This document shows, in pieces, positions 33,606 to 44,049 of a DNA stretch of 57,414 nucleotides (positions are counted from its first letter, which is position 1; each line of letters begins with the position of its first letter). This DNA is from Ulvibacterium marinum. GTDB taxonomy: Bacteria; Bacteroidota; Bacteroidia; Flavobacteriales; Flavobacteriaceae. Both the position numbers and the translations under genes were made by a program. The notes beneath the pieces are model-generated. The model did no database searches. It saw only the letters and a list, made by a program, of their open reading frames with translations, and had not been told where the DNA came from. The stretch lies in the NCBI RefSeq assembly GCF_003626755.1, contig NZ_RBCJ01000007.1, positions 1-57,414 on the forward strand, written 5' to 3'.

Positions 33606-35370
33606 AATCAATTATACTGCCACAAGTCAACATTGCATCTCCGTAATATGGATTTTTTATTTCTTCATCTATGCTTAACCAAATTGCACCTTTGTTGCTA
33701 TTGGCCATAGGACATTTTTGAACATACAATGTTTCTGTTGGCGATTTGATGTTCATTGCAAGGGCCACAATATTTTCATTTAAAACAACCAATTGAGCTC
33801 TTTGGTTTTTTAAATCCGTACTTGCTGAGATAGCACCCAAGATTTCAACACTTTTAGATAGATGCGATTTTTCCATCTTACCCAAATCACTTACATCTAT
33901 TGCTTTCATTTTTGCTAATGCCGTTTTTGCTATAGCAGAAACTTGACTCGCGTCACTATCCACAAAGGCGTCTTCCATCTTAAAATAGGGTCTTAGTGCA
34001 GCTTGAAAAGCTGTTTGAAATGCCATTGGTAGTTTCATTTTCATTGTTGAAATAGCATTGGATTTATTTTCTGAATCTCCTTGCATTCCTAAATGACCTT
34101 CGTGACCCATCATTGTTTTCCCACCAGACTTGTTCATCATTGATTTCTTGCCTTGTAATTGGGCTGCTGCGTCTACCGTGAATGTACCATTGGTCACAAT
34201 TTCTTCCCCATTCTCTAATCCTGAAGTAACCGTAAAATTATCTCCGCTACGAAGCCCAACAGTAACTTCTCGCATTTCAAAAACAGGCCTATTTGGATTT
34301 GGTTTTACATATACCAATGAGCGTTCTCCTGTCCATAATACAGCACTTGCTGGAATATTCAATGATTCTCCCGGAACTTGCGCTGTGCCTTTTATCTTTC
34401 CAGAAACAAACATCCCTGGCTTGAATAAACTTTCGTTATTCTTTAGGGTTGCACGCACCGTCGCAGTTCTTGTACTACTATTCAACACAGGGTCAATAAA
34501 TGATATGACTGCATCAAATTCTTTATTAGGATATGCGCTCGTGGCAACCTTTATTTTTAGTCCTTTTTTAAACTGTGAAATTTGATTTTCATAAGCATCA
34601 AATTCTGCCCAAACTGAATTAAGGTTACTTACTTTTAGAATAGGCTGACCTTGTTTTAAATAATCACCTTCTGCCGCCATTACCATCGCTACTGTTCCTG
34701 AAACCGTTGCGTATAACGGGAAGTTTTCACGTACTTCTCCCGTTAACTCTATATTGTCGATTTGACTTGCAGAAAGCTTCCATAGTTTCAACTTATTACG
34801 AACAGCTTTATATAAAGCTGGTTGAGATTCTTTTAAAGAAGTCGCTGTAATTAATTCCTGTTGAGCCGCTACAAGATTAGGGGAATAGATTGTTGCTAAT
34901 AATTGCCCTCTTTTTACTTCTTGCCCTTCAAAACTTACATTTAATTTCTCCAAACGACCATCAAAATAACTTGCTTGAATAGCATTGTTTTCCTCATTTG
35001 TAGCTATTTTACCAGATAATGAAATTACCCCATCTTCATTACCTTCCATAAGGTTTCCAACAATGGTAGTTTCAATATTTGCTAATGCTATTGCATTTTC
35101 TGTCATCTGGATTTGGTTTGCCAATAGACCTTCTGAACTTGCTTCTGCAGGAATCAATTCCATACCACAAATTGGGCAATCACCAGGTTCTTGCTGCATA
35201 ATTTGCGGATGCATTGAACAGGTCCACATTTTATTGGTTGAATCCTCAGAATGGTCATGGACTTCCGTTATTTTTTGATTGCTTGAATCCGAGCTATTAC
35301 CGAATATTAAGTAACCTCCTAGTAGTCCAATAATTACTGCGATACCGAGATATAAGATGTTCTTTTTCAT
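33595..35370 (-). CDS. CusB-type RND efflux periplasmic adaptor with metal-binding domains
   Basis: 591 residues. It has an N-terminal membrane anchor (LGIAVIIGLLGGYLIFG), a heavy-metal-binding domain at 49-74 (WTCSMHPQIM...GDCPICGMELIP), a membrane-fusion (HlyD-like) barrel-sandwich and beta-barrel core, and a C-terminal DUF3347-like domain (about 455-590, FQTAFQAALRPYFKMEDAFV). It bridges the inner-membrane CusA pump and the outer-membrane CusC channel for Cu/Ag export. It is the last gene of the copper operon, 6 bases after copA. The extra DUF3347 domain is common in Bacteroidota copper adaptors. Confidence 0.9.
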   Translation of the reverse strand: MKKNILYLGIAVIIGLLGGYLIFGNSSDSSNQKITEVHDHSEDSTNKMWTCSMHPQIMQQEPGDCPICGMELIPAEASSEGLLANQIQMTENAIALANIETTIVGNLMEGNEDGVISLSGKIATNEENNAIQASYFDGRLEKLNVSFEGQEVKRGQLLATIYSPNLVAAQQELITATSLKESQPALYKAVRNKLKLWKLSASQIDNIELTGEVRENFPLYATVSGTVAMVMAAEGDYLKQGQPILKVSNLNSVWAEFDAYENQISQFKKGLKIKVATSAYPNKEFDAVISFIDPVLNSSTRTATVRATLKNNESLFKPGMFVSGKIKGTAQVPGESLNIPASAVLWTGERSLVYVKPNPNRPVFEMREVTVGLRSGDNFTVTSGLENGEEIVTNGTFTVDAAAQLQGKKSMMNKSGGKTMMGHEGHLGMQGDSENKSNAISTMKMKLPMAFQTAFQAALRPYFKMEDAFVDSDASQVSAIAKTALAKMKAIDVSDLGKMEKSHLSKSVEILGAISASTDLKNQRAQLVVLNENIVALAMNIKSPTETLYVQKCPMANSNKGAIWLSIDEEIKNPYYGDAMLTCGSIIDSTQ

Positions 35371-35376
35371 AACTAA

Positions 35377-37878
35377 TTAATTAATTGATTTTGTTTTGAG
35401 TCTGAGTGCATTTACAATTACTGAAACTGAACTAAAACTCATTGCTAATGCGGCAATCATTGGTGATAAGAGAATTCCAAAAACAGGAAATAAAACCCCT
35501 GCCGCTATGGGTATACCTAGTGTGTTATATATCAAAGCGAAAAATAGATTTTGTTTTATATTCCGCATTACTTTATCACTTAAATTTCTTGCTTTTACGA
35601 TACCATGTAAATCCCCTTTTATTAGGGTAATCATTGCACTCTCAATTGCAACATCTGTTCCCGTACCCATTGCGATACCTACGTCACTTTTTGCTAGGGC
35701 TGGAGCATCATTGATTCCATCTCCTGCCATTGCCACGACATGGCCTTCGTCTTGTAGTTTCTTGACCTCTTCCAATTTATTTTCTGGTAACATTCCAGCC
35801 TTGAAGTTTGCTAAGTTGAGTTCGTTGGCAACGGCTTGTGCAGTATCGTGATTATCGCCAGTAAGCATTATTACTGAAATTCCTTTATTTTGAAGTGCTG
35901 CAATGGCTTTGGCACTTGTAACTTTAATTTTATCACCTATCACCACGTAGCCAGATACATGGCCATCTACTGCCAGATAGGAAACGGTTTTTCCTTGTTT
36001 TTGAAATGATTGCGCTTCGGCTTCCATTTCTGATGATATAGTTGCATTAGCATACTCCATCATTTTGGCATTTCCTAAGTCCAGCTTTTTACCATCTACT
36101 TTTCCTTCGACTCCTTTTCCCGTAACGGCACTAAAACCATCCACTTTACGGATTTCTATTTTTTGTTCTTTCCCATACTTGACGGTAGCTTCGGCAAGTG
36201 GATGTTCGCTAGAACTGTTCAAGGAAGCTATAAATTGAGTTATTTCACTTTCAGAAAATGAATCATTGAACGACCCCATTTTTTCAACAGTTGGTTTTCC
36301 TTCTGTTATCGTTCCTGTCTTATCAACTATCAAAGTATCTACCTTGTCCATTTTCTCTAAAGCCTCGGCGTTCTTTATTAGCACGCCATTCTGCGCCCCT
36401 TTACCGACACCTACCATTACTGACATTGGTGTCGCCAACCCTAATGCACAGGGACAAGCAATAATCAATACTGCAATCGCATTTACGAGCGCGTATACAT
36501 ATGCTGGTTCTGGACCCCAAATTGCCCAAACTGCAAAAGTGACTAGAGAAATGATAACCACCACAGGTACAAAATATCCTGAAACGGTATCTGCTAGCTT
36601 TTGAATAGGTGCACGACTACGACTCGCATCGTTTACCATATGAATGATTTGGGAAAGCAAGGTGTCGCTGCCTACTTTTTCGGCTTTCATTAAAAAGGAC
36701 TGATTACCGTTAATAGTTCCGCTGCTTACTTTATCATTCTCGACTTTATTTACCGGAATAGGTTCGCCTGAAATCATTGATTCATCTACGGTGGTATGAC
36801 CTTCTGTAATTACACCATCCACAGGGATTTTTTCCCCTGGTTTCACTCGAAGGATATCTCCTTTTTGGATTTGGTCTATGGCAACTTCTTCTTCATTGCC
36901 ATCAACCACACGTACCGCTTTATTTGGTGCGAGCTTTAATAATTCTTTGACAGCTGAATTAGTCTTACTGTGCGCTCTAGCCTCTAAAACTTGCCCCATT
37001 AATACAAGGGTAAGTATTACTGTTGCGGCCTCAAAATAGACATGTACTGCTCCTGAATCAGTTTTAAATTGTTCAGGAAAGAAATCAGGAAACAACATCC
37101 CAAAGACACTAAACAACCACGCCACACCGGCACCGATGCCTATGAGCGTAAACATATTGAGATTCCACGTTTTTATACTTTTATAGGCACGTTCAAAGAA
37201 CATCCAAGTTGCATAGAAAACTACGGGAATAGATAACCCGAACTGAATCCAATTCCACGATTTTTGTTCCATTATATTGTATAATGGATGATTAGGAATC
37301 ATCTCGCTCATTGCGATTATGAAGATAGGCAGCGTAAAAGCTACTGCTATCCAGAATTTCTTGAGTAACTTTTTATAGGTCTTCTCTTCCGAGGAAAGGT
37401 CTGGCTGCATAGGTACTAAATCCATTCCGCAAATGGGACAAGCTCCAGCTTCGTCCTTAACAATTTCGGGATGAATTGGACAAGTCCATTGTTCTGAACT
37501 CGTCGCAGATAAATTTTGTTCTTCTACTAAGTCCATTCCACAAACTGGACAATCACCTGGCTGGTCATATGTTTTGTCGCCTTCGCAATGCATTGGACAA
37601 TAGAAAGTACCAGTTCCTTTACCTTTCGGCTTTTCCTCTTTGGTTTCTTTTGCTTTATGATGTTCTCCTAATTTATGTATGCTATAAGAACTTCCATCTT
37701 TTTGCATTGCTTTTTGAAATGTCTCAATTGGAATATGAGATTCCATTTCGATAGTTGCTTCTGCTTTCTCTAAATCTACCGAAACATTATTCACACCTTC
37801 CACTTTAGAAAGTGTTTGCTCTACGTGATTACGGCAACCGTTGCAGGTCATACCGTCTATGTGAAAGGTGTGTTTCAT
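35377..37878 (-). CDS. copA: Copper-translocating P1B-type ATPase
   Basis: 833 residues. It starts with an HMA domain (GMTCNGCRNHVE, 9-20), then two YHS-like heavy-metal-binding domains (YCPMHC...GDCPVCGMDL at about 93-118 and WTCPIHP...GACPICGMDL at 131-155). The pump core has the CPC ion-binding motif (IACPCALGLATP), the phosphorylation motif DKTGTITEGKP, the SSEHPLA HP motif, and GDGINDAPALAKSDVGIAMG. It exports Cu(I) or Ag(I) across the inner membrane. Its start overlaps the stop of the acetolactate-decarboxylase-like gene by 4 bases. Confidence 0.95.
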   Translation of the reverse strand: MKHTFHIDGMTCNGCRNHVEQTLSKVEGVNNVSVDLEKAEATIEMESHIPIETFQKAMQKDGSSYSIHKLGEHHKAKETKEEKPKGKGTGTFYCPMHCEGDKTYDQPGDCPVCGMDLVEEQNLSATSSEQWTCPIHPEIVKDEAGACPICGMDLVPMQPDLSSEEKTYKKLLKKFWIAVAFTLPIFIIAMSEMIPNHPLYNIMEQKSWNWIQFGLSIPVVFYATWMFFERAYKSIKTWNLNMFTLIGIGAGVAWLFSVFGMLFPDFFPEQFKTDSGAVHVYFEAATVILTLVLMGQVLEARAHSKTNSAVKELLKLAPNKAVRVVDGNEEEVAIDQIQKGDILRVKPGEKIPVDGVITEGHTTVDESMISGEPIPVNKVENDKVSSGTINGNQSFLMKAEKVGSDTLLSQIIHMVNDASRSRAPIQKLADTVSGYFVPVVVIISLVTFAVWAIWGPEPAYVYALVNAIAVLIIACPCALGLATPMSVMVGVGKGAQNGVLIKNAEALEKMDKVDTLIVDKTGTITEGKPTVEKMGSFNDSFSESEITQFIASLNSSSEHPLAEATVKYGKEQKIEIRKVDGFSAVTGKGVEGKVDGKKLDLGNAKMMEYANATISSEMEAEAQSFQKQGKTVSYLAVDGHVSGYVVIGDKIKVTSAKAIAALQNKGISVIMLTGDNHDTAQAVANELNLANFKAGMLPENKLEEVKKLQDEGHVVAMAGDGINDAPALAKSDVGIAMGTGTDVAIESAMITLIKGDLHGIVKARNLSDKVMRNIKQNLFFALIYNTLGIPIAAGVLFPVFGILLSPMIAALAMSFSSVSVIVNALRLKTKSIN

Positions 37879-38603
37879 TGGTTTGGAAGTTTTAGTATCA
37901 ATTGCTTGTCTAACATCAGTTCGTCAACGTGCCCAGCAATTGCATTATCATCAGTTTTGAAATGCATATGCATATTAGTGGTATGATGCGTAAATACTGC
38001 CTTGTGTTTTGTGGAATAGAAACCAATAATTTCAACATCTGCTTGCTGTATGCTTCCACTCAAACCAGATTCTTTATGCTTCTTATGATTATGAACAGTA
38101 TCTCCTTCTTTCCAATTTATCACGTGCCAGTCTAAAGTAGCAACTTGGCCTTCTAACAAGAAAGGAAAAGGTTCTTCCACATTAATACCATTAGATTTCG
38201 CAGTTTCAAAAATTCTCTTTTCTAAATCAACTTTAGTTGTGACATTCTCAATATTAAAACCATTCCATGTTTCAACTTCCGCATAAACAAGTAAAGCAGC
38301 TTTGATGGCATAAGAATCGGTGATACTAATACTACTATCAATTACAACACTATTATGTGGTTGACTGTCAAATATTTGTATTTCACCTTTTAAATCCGCT
38401 ATTGCGCCAAGAGCATAAAAATGTTTCTTTTGTGACAGGGTATCTAATGAAATTGTAGCATCTATATTTCCTGACATTACGTTTCGCAAAGCTCCCGAAT
38501 ACCTAACTTTTACATTAGTAGATTCATCAGTACAAGAATTAGTTAAAAAACTCAACAGAGCCATTCCAAGTAACACGTAAAAGCTGTGATTATACATCTT
38601 CAT
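37875..38603 (-). CDS. Acetolactate decarboxylase-like lipoprotein in copper operon
   Basis: 242 residues with a lipoprotein signal peptide (lipobox FLTNSC, Cys24). The mature part matches the alpha-acetolactate decarboxylase (BudA) family: GALRNVMSGNIDATISLD, HFYALGAIADLKGEIQIFDS, and the C-terminal metal site HTTNMHMHF...AIAGHVDEL. His212, His214 and His225 reproduce the family H-x-H-x10-H zinc-site spacing. The bacterial enzyme makes acetoin from acetolactate. An exported, lipid-anchored copy wedged between metal-binding and CopA genes is unexpected, and the His/Met-rich site could instead bind copper. It overlaps copA by 4 bases. Confidence 0.8.
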   Translation of the reverse strand: MKMYNHSFYVLLGMALLSFLTNSCTDESTNVKVRYSGALRNVMSGNIDATISLDTLSQKKHFYALGAIADLKGEIQIFDSQPHNSVVIDSSISITDSYAIKAALLVYAEVETWNGFNIENVTTKVDLEKRIFETAKSNGINVEEPFPFLLEGQVATLDWHVINWKEGDTVHNHKKHKESGLSGSIQQADVEIIGFYSTKHKAVFTHHTTNMHMHFKTDDNAIAGHVDELMLDKQLILKLPNQ

Positions 38604-38682
38604 TTTCTTATGATTGTTTAGAAATGCAAAGAGGTTTAGTCTTCTCTTTCAGAATACCTACTCTAATTATCTTTCGACTTTT

Positions 38683-38940
38683 CTAGTGAGTATGGCCATT
38701 TGCCGTATGGTCTTCGTTTTTCACTAACGTCATTCCACAGGTAGCACATTTACCTTCTTTATCGCTACCACTATCTTCGCAATGCATTGGACATACGTAA
38801 GCCGAAGTATATTCTTTTCCTTGGTTCTCAGCGTTTGTTTCCGTTTCCGTTAGTACCTCTTTTTTATTGTCTTTACAAGAGACCATTGTAATTGAGGCTA
38901 TTACTAACATTGCTCCTAAAATTGTTCTGAATTTTTTCAT
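38683..38940 (-). CDS. Small heavy-metal-binding lipoprotein
   Basis: 85 residues: a lipoprotein signal peptide (Cys22 in MVSCKDN) followed by one YHS-like heavy-metal-binding domain (YVCPMHCEDS...GKCATCGMTL) and a His-containing tail. It is probably a periplasmic or outer-membrane copper chaperone serving the Cus system, a role filled by CusF in enterobacteria, which is absent here. It lies 11 bases downstream of the cusC-like gene in the copper operon. Confidence 0.82.
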   Translation of the reverse strand: MKKFRTILGAMLVIASITMVSCKDNKKEVLTETETNAENQGKEYTSAYVCPMHCEDSGSDKEGKCATCGMTLVKNEDHTANGHTH

Positions 38941-38951
38941 TGTTTTTCTGT

Positions 38952-40172
38952 TTATTGAGTTATTAAATAATTGACTACCGCACTTTGGGCATAGTAGGTT
39001 GTTATGGCACTTATCTGATTGATTTGGAACTTTAATTGCAATTCTTGTATATCGAGAACATCATTAAAATCTATAGTACCAGTTTCATAATTTTTAATGA
39101 GGATTTCTTCCGCATCATTAGCTTGCTTCAAGTTTTTCTCTTGTGTATTGTATTTAATTCTAGCTTGATTGCGTTGTGATATCGCTTGAGCAAAAGCAGA
39201 CTCTAAAACATTCAGGCGATTGTCTTTTTGAGCTGTTATTTCAAGCTGTCTCAGTTCGTTCTGTTTTGAAGTAGACTTGTACTTATTATTGAAAAGTGGT
39301 ACAGAAACAGAGACCATGGGCATAAAAATATCCTTACCATTATCACTAAAACTCATATCAGGTCGCTCGGAAACTGGCACATAATCCAATCCAAAACCAA
39401 TCATAGGATTGCGTTCTGCTTGATTTAATTCTTCTGATTGTACTACAGATTCATAGAGTTTATCATATTTGAGCAATTCTGGATTAAGCGTTAAAGCATC
39501 CTCGGCAAACACGCCATCCTCATCTGGGAGCATTAATTTTTCAAGAATAACTACTTCTGTGTTCCCATCTCGATTAAGTAATGTATTAAGGGTTGTTTGT
39601 TCGCCTAAATACCCTTCATCTAATACTTCTTTTTGCTGCTGCAACTCATTTTGTCTAATCTGCAACCGTAATACGTCTACCGCAGATGCCTTTCCAACTT
39701 CCACAGAAGTAAGTGCCAGTTTTTCATAGGTTTTCAATAACTGAATATTCTCCTCAAGTACTTTTTGTTTTTCATTTATACTATAGAGTCTATAATAGGA
39801 TTGAGAAACCGAAAGTGCCAGTTTACGTCTTGCAATCACGATTTCTTCATATTCTGAATCTGCCATTGCGCTCGCGTAATTCTCTCTAGCCGTAATCGTA
39901 CCGAACCAAGGCAACATTTGTCTCGCCGAAAATCGAGCACGTTGCGCGCCTGTTCTAGTTTCAGGTTCACTTACAAAATAACCTGCGCTGAATTCTGTAT
40001 TGGGAATCCAGTCTGCTTCGTTTACTTTTTCTTCAGCTATGTTATGACGAAGATTGTACGCCTGAATCTCAGGACTATTACCTACTGCCTCGCTAATAAA
40101 TGATTGTAATTGTTGCGCTCTCGAAAAAGCGGAAACAAACAAAAGACAGATAACGATATTTATATTTTTCAT
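38952..40172 (-). CDS. TolC/CusC-family outer membrane efflux protein
   Basis: 406 residues from the ATG at 40172 (MKNINIVICLLFVSAFSRAQ signal peptide). The frame could extend to 40208, but that start lies inside cusA. It has the alpha-helical duplicated hairpin pattern of outer-membrane factors (EVGKASAVDVLRLQIRQNEL; YETGTIDFNDVLDIQELQLK). It forms the outer-membrane channel for the CusA pump. Its ATG shares one base with the cusA stop codon (TAATG), so expression is coupled. Confidence 0.88.
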   Translation of the reverse strand: MKNINIVICLLFVSAFSRAQQLQSFISEAVGNSPEIQAYNLRHNIAEEKVNEADWIPNTEFSAGYFVSEPETRTGAQRARFSARQMLPWFGTITARENYASAMADSEYEEIVIARRKLALSVSQSYYRLYSINEKQKVLEENIQLLKTYEKLALTSVEVGKASAVDVLRLQIRQNELQQQKEVLDEGYLGEQTTLNTLLNRDGNTEVVILEKLMLPDEDGVFAEDALTLNPELLKYDKLYESVVQSEELNQAERNPMIGFGLDYVPVSERPDMSFSDNGKDIFMPMVSVSVPLFNNKYKSTSKQNELRQLEITAQKDNRLNVLESAFAQAISQRNQARIKYNTQEKNLKQANDAEEILIKNYETGTIDFNDVLDIQELQLKFQINQISAITTYYAQSAVVNYLITQ

Positions 40173-43100
40173 TAGTTTGCTCTTTTTAGTTTTAATTCTT
40201 CTCTCCAACTGTACAATACCGGTACAATGAAATAGGAGGTAATATCAATCACCATTCCCCCAAAAATTGGGATAGCCATTGGTATCATTATATCACTCCC
40301 CTTTCCTGTGGATGTCAATACGGGAAGTAAGGCAAGAATTGTAGTTACCGTGGTCATCAGACAAGGGCGTATTCGCTTTTTCGCTGCTTCTAATGCTGAA
40401 TGCCTGATACCCTTTTTATCTGTTGGTTTGTCACGGTCAAAGGTTTGTGTGAGGTAGGTTGCCATTACTACTCCGTCATCGGTAGCAATACCAAATAGTG
40501 CAATAAACCCGACCCATACCGCCACACTCAGATTGATGGTTTTCATATTGAATAGGTCACGCATATTCTCTCCGAACAGATTGAAATTGAAGAACCAGTC
40601 TTGACCATACAACCAAATCATAATGAAACCACCAGCAAAAGCCACCGTGATTCCAGTAAAGACCATAAGTGAAGTAGAAACAGATTTGAACTGGAAATAC
40701 AAAATCAAGAAAATGATTGCTAGTGCCAACGGGACCACAACAGAAAGTGTTTTCTCTGCTCGCAACTGGTTTTCATAGGTTCCAGTAAATTGATAACTGA
40801 TTCCTTTAGGAACGGTTAATTCCCCGGCAGCGATTTTTTCCTTGATTAAAGCCTGAGCATTTTCTACGACATCTACTTCAGCAAAACCATCAAGCTTATC
40901 GAATAGAACATATCCGATTAGGAAGGTATCTTCACTTTTAATCACTTGTGGACCTTGCTCGTAACGTATGTCAACGAGTTCGCCCAATGGCACGGGACTT
41001 CCCTTTTCTACAGGAACATAAATTTTTTTAAGGTCTTCTTCATTCCCACGTAATTCTCTAGGGTAACGCACACGAACTCCATAACGCTCACGACCTTCAA
41101 CTGTCTGCGTCAAAGGCATTCCGCCAACAGCTACTTTTAGAACTTGCTGAACATCCATAATGGATATTCCATATCGCGCTAGTTGCTCTCGTTTGATATC
41201 AATTAATAAGTAAGGTTTACCCACAATACGGTCTGCAAAAACAGCCTGCTCCTTAACACCTTCGGCTTGTTTCAGAATACCTTCTAACTGTAAACCAAAG
41301 GCCTCTATTTGGGCTAAATCTTGCCCTTTAACCTTGATTCCCATAGGTGCTCGCATTCCTGTTTGTAGCATTACCAATCGGGTTTCAATGGGTTGTAATT
41401 TCGGTGCGGAAGTTACCCCTGGTAATTTGGTCACCTTAACTATTTCATTCCATATATCATCTGGGTTATTAATCTCTGGTCGCCAGTTACGGTAGAATTC
41501 GCCATCGTCATCTTCAACCAAATGCTTCGAATGAATAGCAAATGGGTCTCTTAATCTTGATGCATCGTAACTCGAATTTTCACCATCTATATCCGTATTT
41601 GGGTTGATAACAAGATTACCATCTTTTAGTACAAAAAGTCCGTCGTCATTTATTTTATAGCGTTGCTTTTTACCCTTTGTATTATGCATGTATTCAGATT
41701 TATACTGAATCATATTTTCATACATGGATAGCGGTGCCGGGTCGAGTGCGGATTCTGTTCTGCCAGATTTACCAACCACCGTTTCTATTTCTGGAATAGT
41801 AGCAACTGCCATATCCAGTTGTTGCAATACCCGTTTGTTTTCTTCTACACCAGCGTGAGGTAAAGAGGTGGGCATTAAAAGGAACGAGCCTTCGTTTAGA
41901 GATGGCATAAATTCCTTTCCGGTGTTGTTCATAATCCAGACACCAGAAATAAGTACTGTTGCAGGAATGATTAGGAACAAGAGTTTATTCGCTAATGCCC
42001 ATTCCAAAATCTGACCATAATACCTTCTCAGTACAGAAAATATCCCTAGAACTCCAAAGCAAATTAGCGCTACAAAAATCAGGTTGACAAATACACTTCT
42101 ATCAAAGCCTAAGGGTCTCCAATATTCTGCTAGCATAAATATTATAGCAGTTGACGATATAATAATGTTAATCAGATTTACTTTCTTCTTGTTAAGATTA
42201 CCCCTTAAATTTAAAAGTCCCGTTACACCAAAAGCAATCAAAACAATCCCTAACCAATAGCCTGAAAACATTGCGATTGCTCCCAATACTAAAAGCGAAA
42301 TTTGAAGTACATAGCTAAACGAGGCTTTTAGGTTCTTCTTTCTAAATAAATATGCCGCCAATGGTGGGATTATGAACAAGGCGATAACCAATGAAGCCGA
42401 AAGTGCCATTGTTTTAGTAAAAGCAAGGGGACGGAATAGCTTTCCTTCTGCACCAATCATAGTAAATACTGGCACAAAACTTATAATGGTAGTTAGGACT
42501 GCAGTTAAGATTGCTCCAGAAACTTCAGACGTGGCATTATAGATAATTTCATTTGTGGTGTATTCAGTTCCGTTTTCGCTAAAACGCAACTTTTTATCAT
42601 CCATATGCCGTATCATGTTTTCGGCTAGAATAACACCAACATCGACCATGGTACCAATAGCGATGGCGATACCTGAAAGCGCGACTATATTGGCATCTAC
42701 ATTAAAGATTTTCATGGCAACAAAAACCATCAAAACAGCAACCGGTAATAGTCCAGAGATTAATATAGACGCCCTTAAATTGAAGACCATTATGATAATT
42801 ACCAAAATGGTAATTAGTATTTCTAATGTCAATGCTTCATTAAGTGTATCGAGTGTTTCTTCAATAAGCTCTGTACGGTCGTAAAAAGGAACTACGGTCA
42901 ATTGAGAGGTGCGTCCATCGGCCAGTACTTTTGACGGTAGGCCATCTTTAAGTTCATCAATTTGGGCTTTTACATTCGTGATGACTTCCATTGGGTTAGC
43001 ACCGTATCGAGCAACAACCACACCACCAACGACTTCTGCTCCTTCCTTATCCAGAATACCACGTCTAGTTGCTGGACCAAGACTTACGTTGGCTACATCC

Positions 43101-43930
43101 TTAATTCGAAGTGATGTGAAATTTTCAGAAGAAACAACCGCATTCTCTAAATCTGCAATGGTCTTGACATAGCCCAAGCCGCGAACAAGGTATTCAGCTT
43201 GGTTTATTTCTAATGTCTGCGCTCCTATATCCTGATTGCTCTCCTTTACTGCCTTTACAATTTGGCTAAGGCTTATTTTATATTGGCGCATTTTCTCAGG
43301 ATTCACGTCAACTTGATATTCCTGTACATAACCACCAATAGAAGCGACCTCTGATACTCCACTAGCACCTGAAAGTGCATATTTCACATAGTAGTCTTGA
43401 ATGCTGCGTAGTTCCTGTAAATCCCATCCACCAGTTACATTTCCATTTTCATCACGCCCTTCTAAAGTGTACCAATAAATTTGACCTAATCCTGTTGCAT
43501 CGGGACCCAGAGCTGGGTTTAAACCTTCAGGCAAAAGATTTGCCGGTAATGAATTTAGCTTTTCTAAAATCCGACTACGTGACCAATAAAACTCAACATC
43601 TTCCTCAAATATGATATAGATGCTAGAAAAACCGAACATAGAAGAACTACGGATAGTTTTTACACCTGGTATACCAAGCAGAGAAGTGGTCAACGGGTAC
43701 GTAATTTGGTCCTCAATATCTTGTGGAGAACGACCTTCCCATTTCGTAAAAACAATTTGTTGATTTTCACCAATATCCGGAATAGCATCTACTGCTACGG
43801 GGTTTGAAGGCAGAAAGCCTGTATTCCAACCAAATGGTGCATTTACGATACCCCAACCTACAAATAAGGCGAGCATTAATACTGCAACGAGTTTGTTCTC
43901 GATAAGGAATTTGATAGCTTTATTAAGCAT
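40172..43930 (-). CDS. cusA: CusA-type heavy-metal RND efflux pump
   Basis: 1252 residues, about 200 longer than typical CusA/CzcA. Seen: the IPDIGENQQIVFTKWEGRSP start region, the MFGFSSIYIIFEEDVEFYWS block, the TM4 motif SGIAIAIGTMVDVGVILAEN, and the second-half FGIATDDGVVMATYLTQTFD. The extra length lies between the two halves (about 530-640), where additional hydrophobic segments occur (LQISLLVLGAIAMFSGYWLG; FVNLIFVALICFGVLGIFSV). The TM4 motif fits the monovalent Cu/Ag group. It is the proton-driven pump of the tripartite system with the CusB and CusC proteins encoded downstream. Confidence 0.93.
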   Translation of the reverse strand: MLNKAIKFLIENKLVAVLMLALFVGWGIVNAPFGWNTGFLPSNPVAVDAIPDIGENQQIVFTKWEGRSPQDIEDQITYPLTTSLLGIPGVKTIRSSSMFGFSSIYIIFEEDVEFYWSRSRILEKLNSLPANLLPEGLNPALGPDATGLGQIYWYTLEGRDENGNVTGGWDLQELRSIQDYYVKYALSGASGVSEVASIGGYVQEYQVDVNPEKMRQYKISLSQIVKAVKESNQDIGAQTLEINQAEYLVRGLGYVKTIADLENAVVSSENFTSLRIKDVANVSLGPATRRGILDKEGAEVVGGVVVARYGANPMEVITNVKAQIDELKDGLPSKVLADGRTSQLTVVPFYDRTELIEETLDTLNEALTLEILITILVIIIMVFNLRASILISGLLPVAVLMVFVAMKIFNVDANIVALSGIAIAIGTMVDVGVILAENMIRHMDDKKLRFSENGTEYTTNEIIYNATSEVSGAILTAVLTTIISFVPVFTMIGAEGKLFRPLAFTKTMALSASLVIALFIIPPLAAYLFRKKNLKASFSYVLQISLLVLGAIAMFSGYWLGIVLIAFGVTGLLNLRGNLNKKKVNLINIIISSTAIIFMLAEYWRPLGFDRSVFVNLIFVALICFGVLGIFSVLRRYYGQILEWALANKLLFLIIPATVLISGVWIMNNTGKEFMPSLNEGSFLLMPTSLPHAGVEENKRVLQQLDMAVATIPEIETVVGKSGRTESALDPAPLSMYENMIQYKSEYMHNTKGKKQRYKINDDGLFVLKDGNLVINPNTDIDGENSSYDASRLRDPFAIHSKHLVEDDDGEFYRNWRPEINNPDDIWNEIVKVTKLPGVTSAPKLQPIETRLVMLQTGMRAPMGIKVKGQDLAQIEAFGLQLEGILKQAEGVKEQAVFADRIVGKPYLLIDIKREQLARYGISIMDVQQVLKVAVGGMPLTQTVEGRERYGVRVRYPRELRGNEEDLKKIYVPVEKGSPVPLGELVDIRYEQGPQVIKSEDTFLIGYVLFDKLDGFAEVDVVENAQALIKEKIAAGELTVPKGISYQFTGTYENQLRAEKTLSVVVPLALAIIFLILYFQFKSVSTSLMVFTGITVAFAGGFIMIWLYGQDWFFNFNLFGENMRDLFNMKTINLSVAVWVGFIALFGIATDDGVVMATYLTQTFDRDKPTDKKGIRHSALEAAKKRIRPCLMTTVTTILALLPVLTSTGKGSDIMIPMAIPIFGGMVIDITSYFIVPVLYSWREELKLKRAN

Positions 43931-44049
43931 GTGATTTGATAATTAAACAGTTATGAAAGATTTGAAATTCTAGAAAACAGAAAAACAAACACAACAAATT
44001 GAGCCCTAAACGATAGTTATCGCAGGGCGCACTTAATACTGTCTAATAA

